From contig CAWGVZ010000024.1 in NCBI GenBank assembly GCA_963826035.1, positions 62,001 to 126,000 on the forward strand: a stretch of 64,000 nucleotides of DNA, in the 5' to 3' direction. Positions 35,468 through 44,135 of the stretch are shown here, one piece after another. The notes under the pieces were generated by a model, which saw only the letters and a program-made list of their open reading frames with translations, did no database searches and was not told the DNA's origin. Made by a program: the position numbers and the translations under genes. This stretch comes from Actinophytocola sp963826035. GTDB lineage: Bacteria > Actinomycetota > Actinomycetes > Mycobacteriales > Pseudonocardiaceae. The first letter of the stretch is position 1; every line of letters begins with the position of its first letter.

Positions 35468-37180
35468 GTGTCCAGCCCGGAAGATCGAGTGGTGGCGGGC
35501 CGGTACCGGTTACGCCGGCGGCTCGGCCAAGGCGCCATGGGCATCGTGTGGGAGGCCTACGACGAGTTCCTGCACCGTCCGGTGGCCGTGAAGGAAGTCC
35601 TGCTGCCGCCGGGCATCCCCCCGGCGGAGGCCGACGACCTGCGCGAACGGACGCTGCGCGAGGCACGCGCGATCGCCGTGCTCTCCCACCCGAACGTGGT
35701 CACGCTGCACGACGTCGCCCGCGAGAACGACGAGCCGTTCGTGGTGACCGAGTACATGGCGGCCTTCAGCCTGGCGCAGCTGACCCGCGCGCTCGGCCCG
35801 CTCGGCGACGCCAGGGCGGCGGCCATCGGCGAGGCCGTGGCGGCCGGTCTCGGCGCCGCGCACCAGGCGGGGATCACCCACCGCGACGTCAAGCCGGGCA
35901 ACGTGCTGGTCGGCCGGCACGGGCACGTCAAGCTCACCGACTTCGGCATCGCCCGCAACGTCTCCGAGCACACCATGACGAAGACCGGCATCATGCTGGG
36001 CTCGCCGTCCTACATCTCTCCCGAGGTGGCGGCCGGGCAACCGGTCACGCCGGCGGCCGACCTGTGGGGCCTCGGCGCGACGCTGTTCGCCATGGTGGAG
36101 GGCCGCCCGCCCTACGAGTCGGGCTCGGTGCTCGACATCGTGAACAAGGTGGTGCACGGCGATATCCCGAAGCCGGCCACCGAGGGCCCGATCGGCGAGG
36201 TCATCGCGGGTCTCATGGTGAAGGACCCGACCAAGCGGATGTCGCTGACCGAGGTGCGCAATCGTTTGCACCCGCTGGTGCCGCCGCCGAGTACGCCGCT
36301 GCTGTCCGACGAGGACCTGGAGCTGCTGGCGGCCGAGCCGACCGACGTCAACGAGCCGGTGCGGCCGCCCGAGCCGCCGCCGGTCGCGGCGGTGGCGCCG
36401 GAACCGAACGCCGCGCCGAGCGAGCTGGCCCCCGCGCCCGGCCCGCTGCCGTTCGATGTGACCGTCCGCCACCGTGGGCCGCGCCGGCGGAGCGCGTCCA
36501 CCAGGGCGCTGATCGCCGTGCTGTCCGTGGTGTTCTTCGTCGGCGCGGCCGGCGGCGGGTTCGCCCTGGCCAGGGTGGTGGCCGGGGAGTCGATCCGGCC
36601 GCCGGAGCAGACGTCGACGCCGGCGCCGCCGAAGATCACCGACCCGCCGCTCGAGGAGCTGGCGCCCGTGACCGGGGACGCGGCCACCTCCTACGGCATG
36701 CAGGGCGGCGAGTTCACGCTGTCCGTCCCGCCCGGCTGGGTCCAGTTCATCGAGGTGCGGCTGTCGGACGACCTGCCGGAGGGGTCGAAGTTCTACTACG
36801 TGTCGCCGAACGGCACCCAGGTGGTGACGGTCGAGCGGCTGCCGGGCTTCTATCCGGACCATGTCCTTGACGACTACCTGAAGGAGCTGGCCTCGGCCGA
36901 GCCGGCCGTGAACTTCGAGCAGGTGGACAGCGTGGGAATCAGGGGGGCCACCGGGGCCGAGGGGGCGCAGCAGCTGACGTACCGAACCCGCACGAACGCG
37001 GACCTGCTCACCCCGGACGACCCGTCGGCGCCCACCCAGAACAGGGTGACGTTCGCGAACCTGCTGCCGCAGATGTACGACCTGTGGGTGGTGTCGGTGA
37101 CCGTGCCGATCGAGCAGGAGGACTCCGGCCGGGCCGACCTGTTCGACAAGATCGCCCCGACGTTCAAGCTGCTCGGCTGA
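35468..37180 (+). CDS. transmembrane Ser/Thr protein kinase (PknB-like)
   Basis: The 570-aa protein has a Hanks-type kinase domain: LGQGAMGIVWEAYD, VAVKEV, HRDVKPGNVL (about residue 138), DFGIA, and an activation loop with T residues before GSPSYISPE. A Pro/Ala linker and one membrane helix (about 345-368) follow. The extracellular domain (about 375-570) has no PASTA or other known repeats. It signals some external cue, which is unknown. The GTG start is preceded by a short leader; an upstream extension to 35408 is less likely. Confidence 0.88.
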   Translation: MSSPEDRVVAGRYRLRRRLGQGAMGIVWEAYDEFLHRPVAVKEVLLPPGIPPAEADDLRERTLREARAIAVLSHPNVVTLHDVARENDEPFVVTEYMAAFSLAQLTRALGPLGDARAAAIGEAVAAGLGAAHQAGITHRDVKPGNVLVGRHGHVKLTDFGIARNVSEHTMTKTGIMLGSPSYISPEVAAGQPVTPAADLWGLGATLFAMVEGRPPYESGSVLDIVNKVVHGDIPKPATEGPIGEVIAGLMVKDPTKRMSLTEVRNRLHPLVPPPSTPLLSDEDLELLAAEPTDVNEPVRPPEPPPVAAVAPEPNAAPSELAPAPGPLPFDVTVRHRGPRRRSASTRALIAVLSVVFFVGAAGGGFALARVVAGESIRPPEQTSTPAPPKITDPPLEELAPVTGDAATSYGMQGGEFTLSVPPGWVQFIEVRLSDDLPEGSKFYYVSPNGTQVVTVERLPGFYPDHVLDDYLKELASAEPAVNFEQVDSVGIRGATGAEGAQQLTYRTRTNADLLTPDDPSAPTQNRVTFANLLPQMYDLWVVSVTVPIEQEDSGRADLFDKIAPTFKLLG

Positions 37181-37187
37181 CCCGCCG

Positions 37188-38126
37188 TCAGCTCCCGAGC
37201 GCGGCGCGTGCTTCGGCCAGTGACGGTGAGTCGCCACCCCGGCGGTCGAGTTCGGCCAACGCCGCACGGTGCGCGCGGTCGAGGGCGTCGGTGGCCGGGA
37301 CCTCGATGTCGGGCGCCACGCCCACCAGCTCCCAGTTCGTGCCGGACACCGGGTTGATCGCTCGCGCGGTCGGGATGGTCGCCTCCAGGTGCGGGTGCAC
37401 GGTGAAGCCACGACGCAGGTGCGCGCCGCCGCCGGTGCGCTCGCCGACGATCGTGGCCCGGCCGAGTTGCTGGAGGTCGTACGCCAGCTCCTCCGCTCCG
37501 GAGAAGGACCTTCCGCTGGCCAGCACGTACACCGGCTTGGTGCCACCGAACCGCTTGCCCGGCACGTAGGCCGGGCTCCAGAACTGCCGGACGGTGTCAT
37601 CGGACCGGTCGTGCATCGTGTTCAGGTGGGTCGGCTCGTCCAGCAGGTAGCCGCACACGAGCGCCACGGTGTTCGGGTCGCCACCGGTGTTGGCGCGTAG
37701 GTCGATGATCAACGCCTCGGCGCGCGCCGCGAGGGAGAACGCCGCGGTGATGCCGTCGGCCGCCCACTCGATCGGGAACAGGTTGGGCGCCAGTTCCAGG
37801 TGCGCCACGCCGCCGGCCAACCGGCGCAGCTGCGGGATGCCACCCAACGACAGGTCGAATTCGCGGGCGATCTCCTGCATGACCGCCGATTCGTCGCTGA
37901 CGGGCACCTCGTCCTGGTGGAACTTCAACCGCAGGTGCCGATCGCCGTTCGCGGACTGGAGGTCCTCGGTGACCAGGGCGCCCAACTCCTCTGGTGACGC
38001 CACCTCATACGCCCCCGAGGCCAGCCGTGCGACGAGCAGCGTGTCCAGCTTTTCGGCGACGTCGGGGAAGACGTAGTGCCCGACCAGCAGCTCACGGGTC
38101 CGCCCGATGATCGACATGGTGTCCAT
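37188..38126 (-). CDS. S41-family peptidase (C-terminal processing peptidase / IRBP-like)
   Basis: The 312-aa protein lacks a signal peptide or membrane helix. The S41 catalytic core is present: ALIIDLRANTGGDPNT, VLASGRSFSGAEELAYDLQQLG with the likely nucleophile Ser in RSFSGAEE, and VGERTGGGAH. It has no PDZ domain. Its substrate is unknown. It is divergent from an ArsR-type regulator with only 56 bp between starts, so it may be that regulator's target. Confidence 0.83.
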   Translation of the reverse strand: MDTMSIIGRTRELLVGHYVFPDVAEKLDTLLVARLASGAYEVASPEELGALVTEDLQSANGDRHLRLKFHQDEVPVSDESAVMQEIAREFDLSLGGIPQLRRLAGGVAHLELAPNLFPIEWAADGITAAFSLAARAEALIIDLRANTGGDPNTVALVCGYLLDEPTHLNTMHDRSDDTVRQFWSPAYVPGKRFGGTKPVYVLASGRSFSGAEELAYDLQQLGRATIVGERTGGGAHLRRGFTVHPHLEATIPTARAINPVSGTNWELVGVAPDIEVPATDALDRAHRAALAELDRRGGDSPSLAEARAALGS

Positions 38127-38133
38127 GACCCAA

Positions 38134-38162
38134 GTAGAACAGCGGTGTTGCGAAAGCGTCAA
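38134..38162 (-). promoter_or_regulatory. candidate promoter of the S41 peptidase gene
   Basis: On the minus strand a TTGACG box (38157-38162) is followed after 17 bp by TTCTAC (38134-38139), only 7 bp before the ATG. The -35 box is good, the -10 box weak. The transcript would be nearly leaderless. Confidence 0.35.
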
Positions 38163-38182
38163 GAGAATTAGACACTTAACGC

Positions 38183-38668
38183 GTGGACGAGACCCTCGAG
38201 ATCGGATCGCCGGAGCAGTACAAGGCGCTGGCGCACCCGCTCCGCCAACGCCTGCTGTTCGCGCTCGGCCGCGCACCCGCGACAACCAGCCAACTCGCCG
38301 TCGCCCTCGGCGTGCAGAAAGGCAGCGTCGGCCACCACCTGAAGGTGCTCCGCGAGGCCGGGCTGGTGCGGGTCACCGAGACACGGCAGGTGCGTGGCGG
38401 CACCGAGCAGTACTACCAGCGCACGGCCCGCCGCATGTCCATACCCGGCCCGGCCGCCGAGCACACCGAGGCGTTGTTCGGCGCGGTTGTCGATGAACTC
38501 CGCCGGGCACCCGAGGAACCGATGCTGGCGTTGCGCCACCTCCGGCTCTCGGCGGCCGCCGCCGAGCGGCTGGGCGAAGCGTTGCGGCGGTTGGTGGATG
38601 AGGCCGAGGACGCGAGCGAGGACGAAGCCGTCCACGGTGTCCTCGTGGCGCTGTACCGACAGTCCTGA
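38183..38668 (+). CDS. ArsR-family winged-helix regulator
   Basis: The 161-aa protein has an ArsR-type HTH: EQYKALAHPLRQRLLFAL, TTSQLAVALGVQKGSVGHHLKVLREAGLVRV and a beta wing with RGGTEQYYQ. No metal-binding cysteine motif is seen, so it is not a classic metal sensor. The C-terminal half is helical. It probably controls the divergent S41 peptidase gene and itself. Confidence 0.82.
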   Translation: MDETLEIGSPEQYKALAHPLRQRLLFALGRAPATTSQLAVALGVQKGSVGHHLKVLREAGLVRVTETRQVRGGTEQYYQRTARRMSIPGPAAEHTEALFGAVVDELRRAPEEPMLALRHLRLSAAAAERLGEALRRLVDEAEDASEDEAVHGVLVALYRQS

Positions 38669-38713
38669 CCCGGCGCGACCGGAACCGGCCGACCGGGCAT
38701 TACGCTCGCGGCC

Positions 38714-39514
38714 GTGACTGAAGCAGACTTCACAGGGTTGGCGGACGAGGCGGCAAAGGTGCTGGCCGAGCGCACGGAGGTGGACCAGCACGACGTGGCG
38801 GTCGTGCTCGGGTCCGGGTGGCGACCGGCGGCCGATCGGATCGGGGTGGCCGAGGCCGAGGTGCCGGTCGGCGACCTGCCCGGGTTCGCCGCGCCGACGG
38901 CCGCCGGCCACGGTGGCACCATCCGTTCCCTGAAGGTCGGTGACCGGCGGGTGCTGATCGTGCTCGGCCGGACCCACCTGTACGAGGGGCGCGGGGTCGC
39001 CTCCGTGGTGCACGGGGTGCGCACGGCCGCCGCGGCCGGGTGCCGCACGATCGTGCTCACCAACGCGGCCGGCTGCCTGCGCGACGGGGTGCCGGTCGGC
39101 GCACCCGTGCTGATCAGCGACCACCTGAACCTCACGGCCACGTCGCCGCTGGTGGGCGCCCAGTTCGTGGACCTGACCGATCTTTACTCGCCCCGGCTGC
39201 GCGCCGTCGCCCGCGAGCTGGATCCGACGCTCGCGGAGGGCGTGTACGCCGGCCTGCCCGGCCCGCACTACGAGACCCCGGCCGAGATCCGGATGCTGCG
39301 CACGCTCGGCGCGGACCTGGTCGGCATGTCCACGGTCCTCGAGGCGATCGCGGCGCGCGCGGCCGGCGCCGAGGTTTTCGGCCTGTCGCTGGTGACCAAC
39401 CTGGCGGCGGGCGTGACCGGTGAACCGCTGAACCACGAGGAGGTCCTCGAGGCGGGCCGGGCGGCGGCCGACCGCATGGGCGTGCTCCTCCGGGACCTCG
39501 CGGAGCGTTCATGA
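38714..39514 (+). CDS. punA: purine-nucleoside phosphorylase (trimeric family)
   Basis: The 266-aa protein has the family II PNP motifs: VVLGSGW near the N-terminus, GRTHLYEG, LTNAAGCL, GLPGPHYETPAEIRML and VGMSTVLEAIAA. It phosphorolyses inosine and guanosine to the base and ribose-1-phosphate. The next gene (a sugar-phosphate mutase) starts inside its stop, so the pair is coupled, as deoD-pmmB in mycobacteria. Confidence 0.9.
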   Translation: MTEADFTGLADEAAKVLAERTEVDQHDVAVVLGSGWRPAADRIGVAEAEVPVGDLPGFAAPTAAGHGGTIRSLKVGDRRVLIVLGRTHLYEGRGVASVVHGVRTAAAAGCRTIVLTNAAGCLRDGVPVGAPVLISDHLNLTATSPLVGAQFVDLTDLYSPRLRAVARELDPTLAEGVYAGLPGPHYETPAEIRMLRTLGADLVGMSTVLEAIAARAAGAEVFGLSLVTNLAAGVTGEPLNHEEVLEAGRAAADRMGVLLRDLAERS

Positions 39515-41145
39515 GTCTCTCTTCCGAGCTGCGGAACCGGGCCTACGCGTGGATGGCCGACGACCCCGATCCGGCGACCAAGCTCGAGTTGCAGCGGGTG
39601 GTCGCGAGCGCCATGGGTGGGGCGCCCGGCGCGGTCGAGGATCTCGAGGACCGGATGAACGGCACGCTCACGTTCGGCACGGCGGGGCTGCGCGGGCAGG
39701 TGCGCGCCGGGTCCAACGGGATGAACCGCGCGGTCGTACTGCGCGCCACGGCCGGTGTGGCGGAATGGTTGCGGCACAAGGGACACGCCGGCCGGCTGGT
39801 GATCGTCGGCCGGGACGCTCGGCACGGCTCGGCCGACTTCGCCGAGACGGCGGCCGGCGTGCTCAGTGCGGCCGGGTTCCTCGTGCGGACGTTGCCCGGC
39901 CCGCTGCCCACCCCCATGACCGCGTTCCTCGTCCGTGAACTCGGTGCGGTGGCGGGCATCCAGGTGACCGCGTCGCACAATCCCCCGGCCGACAACGGCT
40001 ACAAGGTCTACGCCGAGGACGGCGCGCAGATCGTGCCGCCGGACGACCGCCTGATCGAGGCGGGCATCCGCGGCGCGCCGGCCGCCCGGCTGGTGGAGAC
40101 GGCGCCGGGCGCACAGCCGGTGGCCGACCTCACGGGCTACGTCGCCCGCGTCGCGACCCTGCCCCGTGGCACCGCCCGTGACCTGAGCGTGGTGCTCACG
40201 CCCATGCACGGGGTCGGCGGCGCCACGGCGCTGGCCGCCCTGCGCCAGGCCGGGTTCGCCGACGTGCACCTGGTTCCCGAGCAGGCCGAGCCCGACCCGG
40301 ACTTCCCCACGGTCGCGTTCCCCAACCCGGAGGAGCCGGGCGCGGCGGACCTCCTGCTGGGCCACGCGGCCGAGTTGGACGCCGACCTGGCGATCGCCCT
40401 CGACCCGGACGCGGACCGCTGCGCCCTGGGCGTGCGGACCCCGGACGGCTGGCGAATGCTGCGCGGCGACGAGACGGGTGCGCTGCTGGGCGACCACGTT
40501 CTGTCCACTCTGGACCGGATGGCGCACCCGGATCCGTTGGTGGCCAGCACGATCGTGTCGTCCGCCCTGCTCGGCCCGATCGCCGCCGCCCACAACGCGC
40601 GCCACGCCGAAACGCTCACGGGCTTCAAGTGGCTGATGCGCGCGGGCGAGGGCCTGGTGTTCGCCTACGAGGAGGCACTCGGCCTGTCGGTCGACCCAGA
40701 TTCCGTGCGGGACAAGGACGGCATCTCGGCGGCCGTGTTGGCGTGCGACCTGGCGGCGACGCTCCGCGCGGCCGGCAAGACGCTGCTCGACCGGCTGGAC
40801 GAGCTGGCCGTCACGCACGGGTTGCACGTCACCGACCAGGTGTCGCTGCGGTTCGACGACCCGGCGGCCATCGCCGCGACCATGAAGGGACTGCGGTCCG
40901 CACCGCCCGCCGAACTGCTCGGCACGGCCGTGACCCAGGACGCCCCGGCGCCGGGCATCCTCCGTCTGCGAGCCGACGGGCTGCGAGTGGTCATCCGGCC
41001 GTCCGGCACGGAGCCGAAGGTCAAGGCGTACCTGGAGATCGTGGAGCCGGTGCCGGCGCCGGACGAGCTGCCGGCCGTGCGTAAGCAGGCGGCGTCACGG
41101 CTTTCGGCGCTGCGCAACGAGATCACCGCGTTGCTCAATGGGTAG
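39511..41145 (+). CDS. pmmB: phosphohexomutase/phosphopentomutase-type enzyme (PmmB-like)
   Basis: The 544-aa alpha-D-phosphohexomutase has LTFGTAGLRGQVRAG at the N-terminus, the phosphoserine loop TASHNPPADNGYKVY, the metal loop LDPDADRCALG, GDETGALLGDH and the C-terminal RPSGTEPKVKAYLE. It is coupled to the PNP gene by ATGA overlap. Such enzymes are named phosphomannomutase. The coupling suggests the main job here may be converting (deoxy)ribose-1-phosphate to the 5-phosphate; this is inference. Confidence 0.88.
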   Translation: MSLSSELRNRAYAWMADDPDPATKLELQRVVASAMGGAPGAVEDLEDRMNGTLTFGTAGLRGQVRAGSNGMNRAVVLRATAGVAEWLRHKGHAGRLVIVGRDARHGSADFAETAAGVLSAAGFLVRTLPGPLPTPMTAFLVRELGAVAGIQVTASHNPPADNGYKVYAEDGAQIVPPDDRLIEAGIRGAPAARLVETAPGAQPVADLTGYVARVATLPRGTARDLSVVLTPMHGVGGATALAALRQAGFADVHLVPEQAEPDPDFPTVAFPNPEEPGAADLLLGHAAELDADLAIALDPDADRCALGVRTPDGWRMLRGDETGALLGDHVLSTLDRMAHPDPLVASTIVSSALLGPIAAAHNARHAETLTGFKWLMRAGEGLVFAYEEALGLSVDPDSVRDKDGISAAVLACDLAATLRAAGKTLLDRLDELAVTHGLHVTDQVSLRFDDPAAIAATMKGLRSAPPAELLGTAVTQDAPAPGILRLRADGLRVVIRPSGTEPKVKAYLEIVEPVPAPDELPAVRKQAASRLSALRNEITALLNG

Positions 41146-41911
41146 ACCCAGCCGCAGAGCAGTACTCCGCGCCGCCGGCGTCCTGGCGGCCGGGCTACCC
41201 CTGCTGGGCGCCGGCTATCCGTGGACGCGGGACCTGCGCGTGGGCAGCACGGGCGACGACGTGCGCGAGCTGCAGATCCGGGTGGCCGGCTGGGCGGCCG
41301 ACGCCCCCGCACAGACCTACGTCGAGGTCGACGGCGAGTTCGGCCCGGCCACCGAGGCGGCCGTGCTCCGGTTCCAGCGCGCGTACGACCTGACGGCCGC
41401 CGGCGTCGTCGCCACGGAGACCCACGAGGCGCTGAACGATCTCGAGACGGCCGACGGCACCAGGAACTTCACGTTCGAGGAGTTCCACTCGAAGGACGGC
41501 TCGTCGTTCTCCGGCGGCAAGGTGTCGCCCGGCACCGTGCGGGACAACGTCCGCGTGCTGATGTACAAACTGGAAGCGTTGCGGCACAAGGCAGGCAACG
41601 CCCCGGTGACCATCAACTCGGGCTTCCGTTCGAAGTCGCACAACGCGTCGGTCGGCGGCGCGTCGAACAGCCAGCACCTGTACGGCATCACGGCCGACAT
41701 CGTGGTGCGCGGCAAGACGACGCGGCAGGTGTACGTGATCGCCGAGACCTGCGGCTTCTCCGGCCTCGAACGCCACACGAACAGCTGGCAGCACATGGAC
41801 AGCCGAGCGGAGTACGACTACGGCGCGACCACGTGGTGGTGGGAGAGCGGCACCGTGACCCGCACGGACCCGGGCCTCATCCTCCCGCCCGAACCGCACC
41901 CGACCTGCTGA
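41138..41911 (+). CDS. zinc D-Ala-D-Ala carboxypeptidase with peptidoglycan-binding domain (M15)
   Basis: The 257-aa protein opens with a twin-arginine signal (SRRAVLRAAGVLAAGLPLLGAG). A peptidoglycan-binding domain 1 follows (VGSTGDDVRELQIRVAGW to GEFGPATEAAVLRFQRAYDLTA, about residues 35-92). Then comes a peptidase M15A domain with the zinc ligands in SQHLYGITADI and WQHMDSR. It resembles the Streptomyces albus G DD-peptidase. It starts 8 bp before the pmmB stop. The stop codon lies within a 32-bp direct repeat. Confidence 0.87.
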   Translation: MGRPSRRAVLRAAGVLAAGLPLLGAGYPWTRDLRVGSTGDDVRELQIRVAGWAADAPAQTYVEVDGEFGPATEAAVLRFQRAYDLTAAGVVATETHEALNDLETADGTRNFTFEEFHSKDGSSFSGGKVSPGTVRDNVRVLMYKLEALRHKAGNAPVTINSGFRSKSHNASVGGASNSQHLYGITADIVVRGKTTRQVYVIAETCGFSGLERHTNSWQHMDSRAEYDYGATTWWWESGTVTRTDPGLILPPEPHPTC

Positions 41912-42041
41912 GCTTGCCGTGACGTGGGCCGGGCCTGGGGGCAAATCAGCCAGATCCACCCGAGTGGCGAACTCGGCCTGCCCGAGTGGCTGACTCGGCC
42001 ACCTTGGCCGACCTGCTGAGGTTGCCGTGACGTGGGCCGGC
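41902..42041. repeat. 32-bp direct repeats flanking a 22-bp tandem pair
   Basis: GACCTGCTGAGCTTGCCGTG... at 41902-41933 and again (30 of 32 matching) at 42010-42041. Between them lie two 22-bp units with core CCCGAGTGGC-n-n-ACTCGGCC. The first outer copy contains the stop of the M15 peptidase gene. Confidence 0.8.
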
Positions 42042-42058
42042 GGGCAGGCTCGGCGCTC

Positions 42059-42514
42059 GTGGCCAAGTTGCTGATCGTGCACCACACGCCCTCGCCCGGT
42101 GTGCAGGCGATGTTCGAGGCCGTCCTGGCCGGCGCGACCACCGACGAGATCGAGAACGTCGAAGTCGTGCGCCGGCCCGCGCTGGCGGCCACCGCCTCCG
42201 ATGCCCTCGACGCCGACGGGTATCTCCTCGGCACCCCCGCCAACCTGGGCATGATGTCCGGCGCGCTGAAGGTGTTCTTCGACCTCGCGTACTACCCCTG
42301 CCTGGACGCCACGCGCGGCCGGCCGTTCGGCCTCTACGTCCACGGCAACAACGACACGACCGGCGCCGTCCGGGGCATCGAGTCGATCACCACCGGCCTC
42401 GGTTGGGAGAAGGTCACCCCGACGGTCTCGGTGACGGGCGAGCCGAGCAAGGCCGACCTCGAGGCGTGCTGGAACCTCGGCGCCACGGTCGCCGCGAGCC
42501 TCATGACCGACTAG
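42059..42514 (+). CDS. flavodoxin-like NAD(P)H-dependent oxidoreductase
   Basis: The 151-aa protein starts VAKLLIVHHTPSPGVQAMFEAVL, a flavodoxin-type first strand and phosphate loop. It has the WrbA/NADPH-FMN reductase-like GYLLGTPANLGMMSGALKVFFD in the middle. It should bind FMN and act in redox reactions in the cytoplasm; the partner is unknown. It is a single gene following a repeat-rich stretch. Confidence 0.78.
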   Translation: MAKLLIVHHTPSPGVQAMFEAVLAGATTDEIENVEVVRRPALAATASDALDADGYLLGTPANLGMMSGALKVFFDLAYYPCLDATRGRPFGLYVHGNNDTTGAVRGIESITTGLGWEKVTPTVSVTGEPSKADLEACWNLGATVAASLMTD

Positions 42515-42551
42515 AGGGCTTGGGCCGGCGAGGCCGGGCGTGACGCACTGC

Positions 42552-42604
42552 CCTGAATGCCCCGTTCGAGACGGTGAGCGTCGTCAATGACTCATTCGAG
42601 GCAT
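42552..42604. repeat. pair of degenerate repeats, core AATGnCnCnTTCGAG
   Basis: CTGAATGCCCCGTTCGAGAC and GTCAATGACTCATTCGAGGC lie about 30 bp apart, 37 bp beyond the oxidoreductase gene. Similar AATGAC/CATTCG sequences are common intergenic repeats in related actinobacteria, from memory. Confidence 0.6.
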
Positions 42605-42624
42605 CGCCGGCCGGCGCCCGCGAA

Positions 42625-43320
42625 CTAGGCCGAGTTCCCGGCAGGCGCCGAGTGGCCCTGCGCGCTCGGCGAGAGGCGCCCGACGATCGCCGGGGCCTCG
42701 TGAATGAGCGTGTCGTCGGTCAGTGCCGCCACCATGAACAGCGCGAAGTCCACGCGCCGAGTCAGGTTGCTCGCGAGGACCGGGTCGCCGACGTGGCGGC
42801 TCCACACGGGCAGACCCTGGCTCTCGCCCTCCTCGAGGTCGCTGCCCCGGACGACCGTCCACCGCCGGTCACTGGCGAAGATCCGCCGGCACGCCTCCAC
42901 CTGGTCATCGATCTCCACGGCGCGCACCAGGCGAGCCAGCCAGGTGACGATCCGGATGGCCGCCCGGAACTTCCAGGAGTACCGGTCCTTGCCGTCCCGC
43001 GCGATGTGCCAGCCGCACGAGAAGACCAGACGCGCGTCGGGAGCGTGGCCGAGCACCGCCTGCGCCGTGCCCGACGAGTACTGCCGCACACCCCACGGGA
43101 CCAGCACGGTCAGCACGCCGTCGCATCCGGCGACCGCCTTCCGGATCACCTCCCGGTCGTTCGTGGGCCCGGGAACGACAGTGATCCGGTCGCCGAACCC
43201 AGCGAGCTTCTCGACGCTGCGTTCGCGACACACGCCGACCACCTCGTAGCCACGGTCGAGCGCGTGCCGAACCATGTACCGCCCGAGCTTCCCCGAGGCG
43301 CCAACGATACAGACCTTCAT
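42625..43320 (-). CDS. NmrA-like / SDR-fold NAD(P)-binding oxidoreductase
   Basis: The 231-aa protein has an N-terminal Rossmann motif (VCIVGASGKLGRYMVRHALDRGYEV) and an atypical-SDR layout without an obvious YxxxK catalytic pair, so it may be a sensor or isomerase-like member. It is divergent from a TetR gene across two palindromic operators and is therefore its likely target. Confidence 0.82.
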   Translation of the reverse strand: MKVCIVGASGKLGRYMVRHALDRGYEVVGVCRERSVEKLAGFGDRITVVPGPTNDREVIRKAVAGCDGVLTVLVPWGVRQYSSGTAQAVLGHAPDARLVFSCGWHIARDGKDRYSWKFRAAIRIVTWLARLVRAVEIDDQVEACRRIFASDRRWTVVRGSDLEEGESQGLPVWSRHVGDPVLASNLTRRVDFALFMVAALTDDTLIHEAPAIVGRLSPSAQGHSAPAGNSA

Positions 43321-43336
43321 GTCCAGCTCCCCTCAA

Positions 43337-43351
43337 ACTTACGTTGTAAGT
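43337..43351. promoter_or_regulatory. TetR operator 1: ACTTAC-GTT-GTAAGT
   Basis: A perfect 6-bp palindrome with a 3-nt centre lies 17 bp upstream of the NmrA-like gene start. A second related palindrome lies 23 bp away centre to centre. Confidence 0.75.
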
Positions 43352-43360
43352 AACACTATG

Positions 43361-43373
43361 CTTACACCGTAAG
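43361..43373. promoter_or_regulatory. TetR operator 2: CTTAC-ACC-GTAAG
   Basis: A 5-bp palindrome with the same half-site as operator 1, positioned towards the TetR gene. Two half-site-matched palindromes in a divergent promoter suggest cooperative binding of two TetR dimers controlling both genes. Confidence 0.72.
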
Positions 43374-43397
43374 TCCGTCAAGCGAGAGGAAGCGTCC

Positions 43398-44066
43398 ATG
43401 CCCAGCGCGAAGCCGAAGCGGGCGCCGCTCAGCCGGGAGCGGGTGGTCACGGCCGCGATGGCGCTGGCCGACGAGAAGGGCGCCGCCGGGGTCACCATGC
43501 GGGCGATCGCCGCCACTCTTGGCGTCGAGGCGATGTCGCTCTACAACCACGTGGCCAGCAGGGAGGACATCCTCGACGGGATGGTCGACGCGGTCTTCGC
43601 CGAGATCCACCTCCCGACCGTGACGACCGAATCGACCACGGACTGGAAGGCGGCCATGCGCGACCGGGCCGCCTCGTTACGCGAGGTACTTCGGCGCCAC
43701 CCCTGGGCCGTCGGCCTCCTGGACTCCCGCAGCCAGCCCGGCCCGGCGACCCTGCGCCACCACGACGCCGTCCTGGGTGCCCTGCGAACGGGAGGCTTCT
43801 CCGTGGCGATGACCGCACACGCCGTCTCGGTGATCGACAGCTATCTCTACGGGTTCGTCCTCCAGGAGCTGAGCCTGCCGTTCCCGAGCCGCGCCGAGGT
43901 CGACGAGATCGCCGGCGGCATCCTGCGCGACCTGCCGCCCGACGCCTACCCACACCTCACGGAGGTCATCACCGCGCACGTCCTCCAGCCGGGCTACGAC
44001 TACGCCGACGAGTTCGAGTACGGCCTCTCCCTGATCCTCAACGCGCTACACCCGGACCAGGCCTAG
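43398..44066 (+). CDS. TetR/AcrR-family regulator
   Basis: The 222-aa protein has a TetR DNA-binding domain (RERVVTAAMALADEKGAAGVTMRAIAATLGVEAMSLYNHVASREDIL) and a C-terminal ligand domain like TetR class regulators with LRRHPWAVGLLDSRSQPGPATLRHHDAVL. It likely represses the divergent NmrA-like gene and itself through the two palindromes at 43337-43373. The inducer is unknown. Confidence 0.88.
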   Translation: MPSAKPKRAPLSRERVVTAAMALADEKGAAGVTMRAIAATLGVEAMSLYNHVASREDILDGMVDAVFAEIHLPTVTTESTTDWKAAMRDRAASLREVLRRHPWAVGLLDSRSQPGPATLRHHDAVLGALRTGGFSVAMTAHAVSVIDSYLYGFVLQELSLPFPSRAEVDEIAGGILRDLPPDAYPHLTEVITAHVLQPGYDYADEFEYGLSLILNALHPDQA

Positions 44067-44085
44067 ATCACCGGCTGGCTACCAC

Positions 44086-44106
44086 GCAGGGAACGACGCT
44101 CCCTGC
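44086..44106. terminator. hairpin between convergent tetR and merR genes
   Basis: A 7-bp perfect stem (GCAGGGA / TCCCTGC) with a 7-nt loop lies 20 bp after the TetR stop and 30 bp before the MerR stop; it could serve both strands. Confidence 0.5.
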
Positions 44107-44135
44107 ATCGAGGTGCCCAGCGCCGGGGAGGCGGG

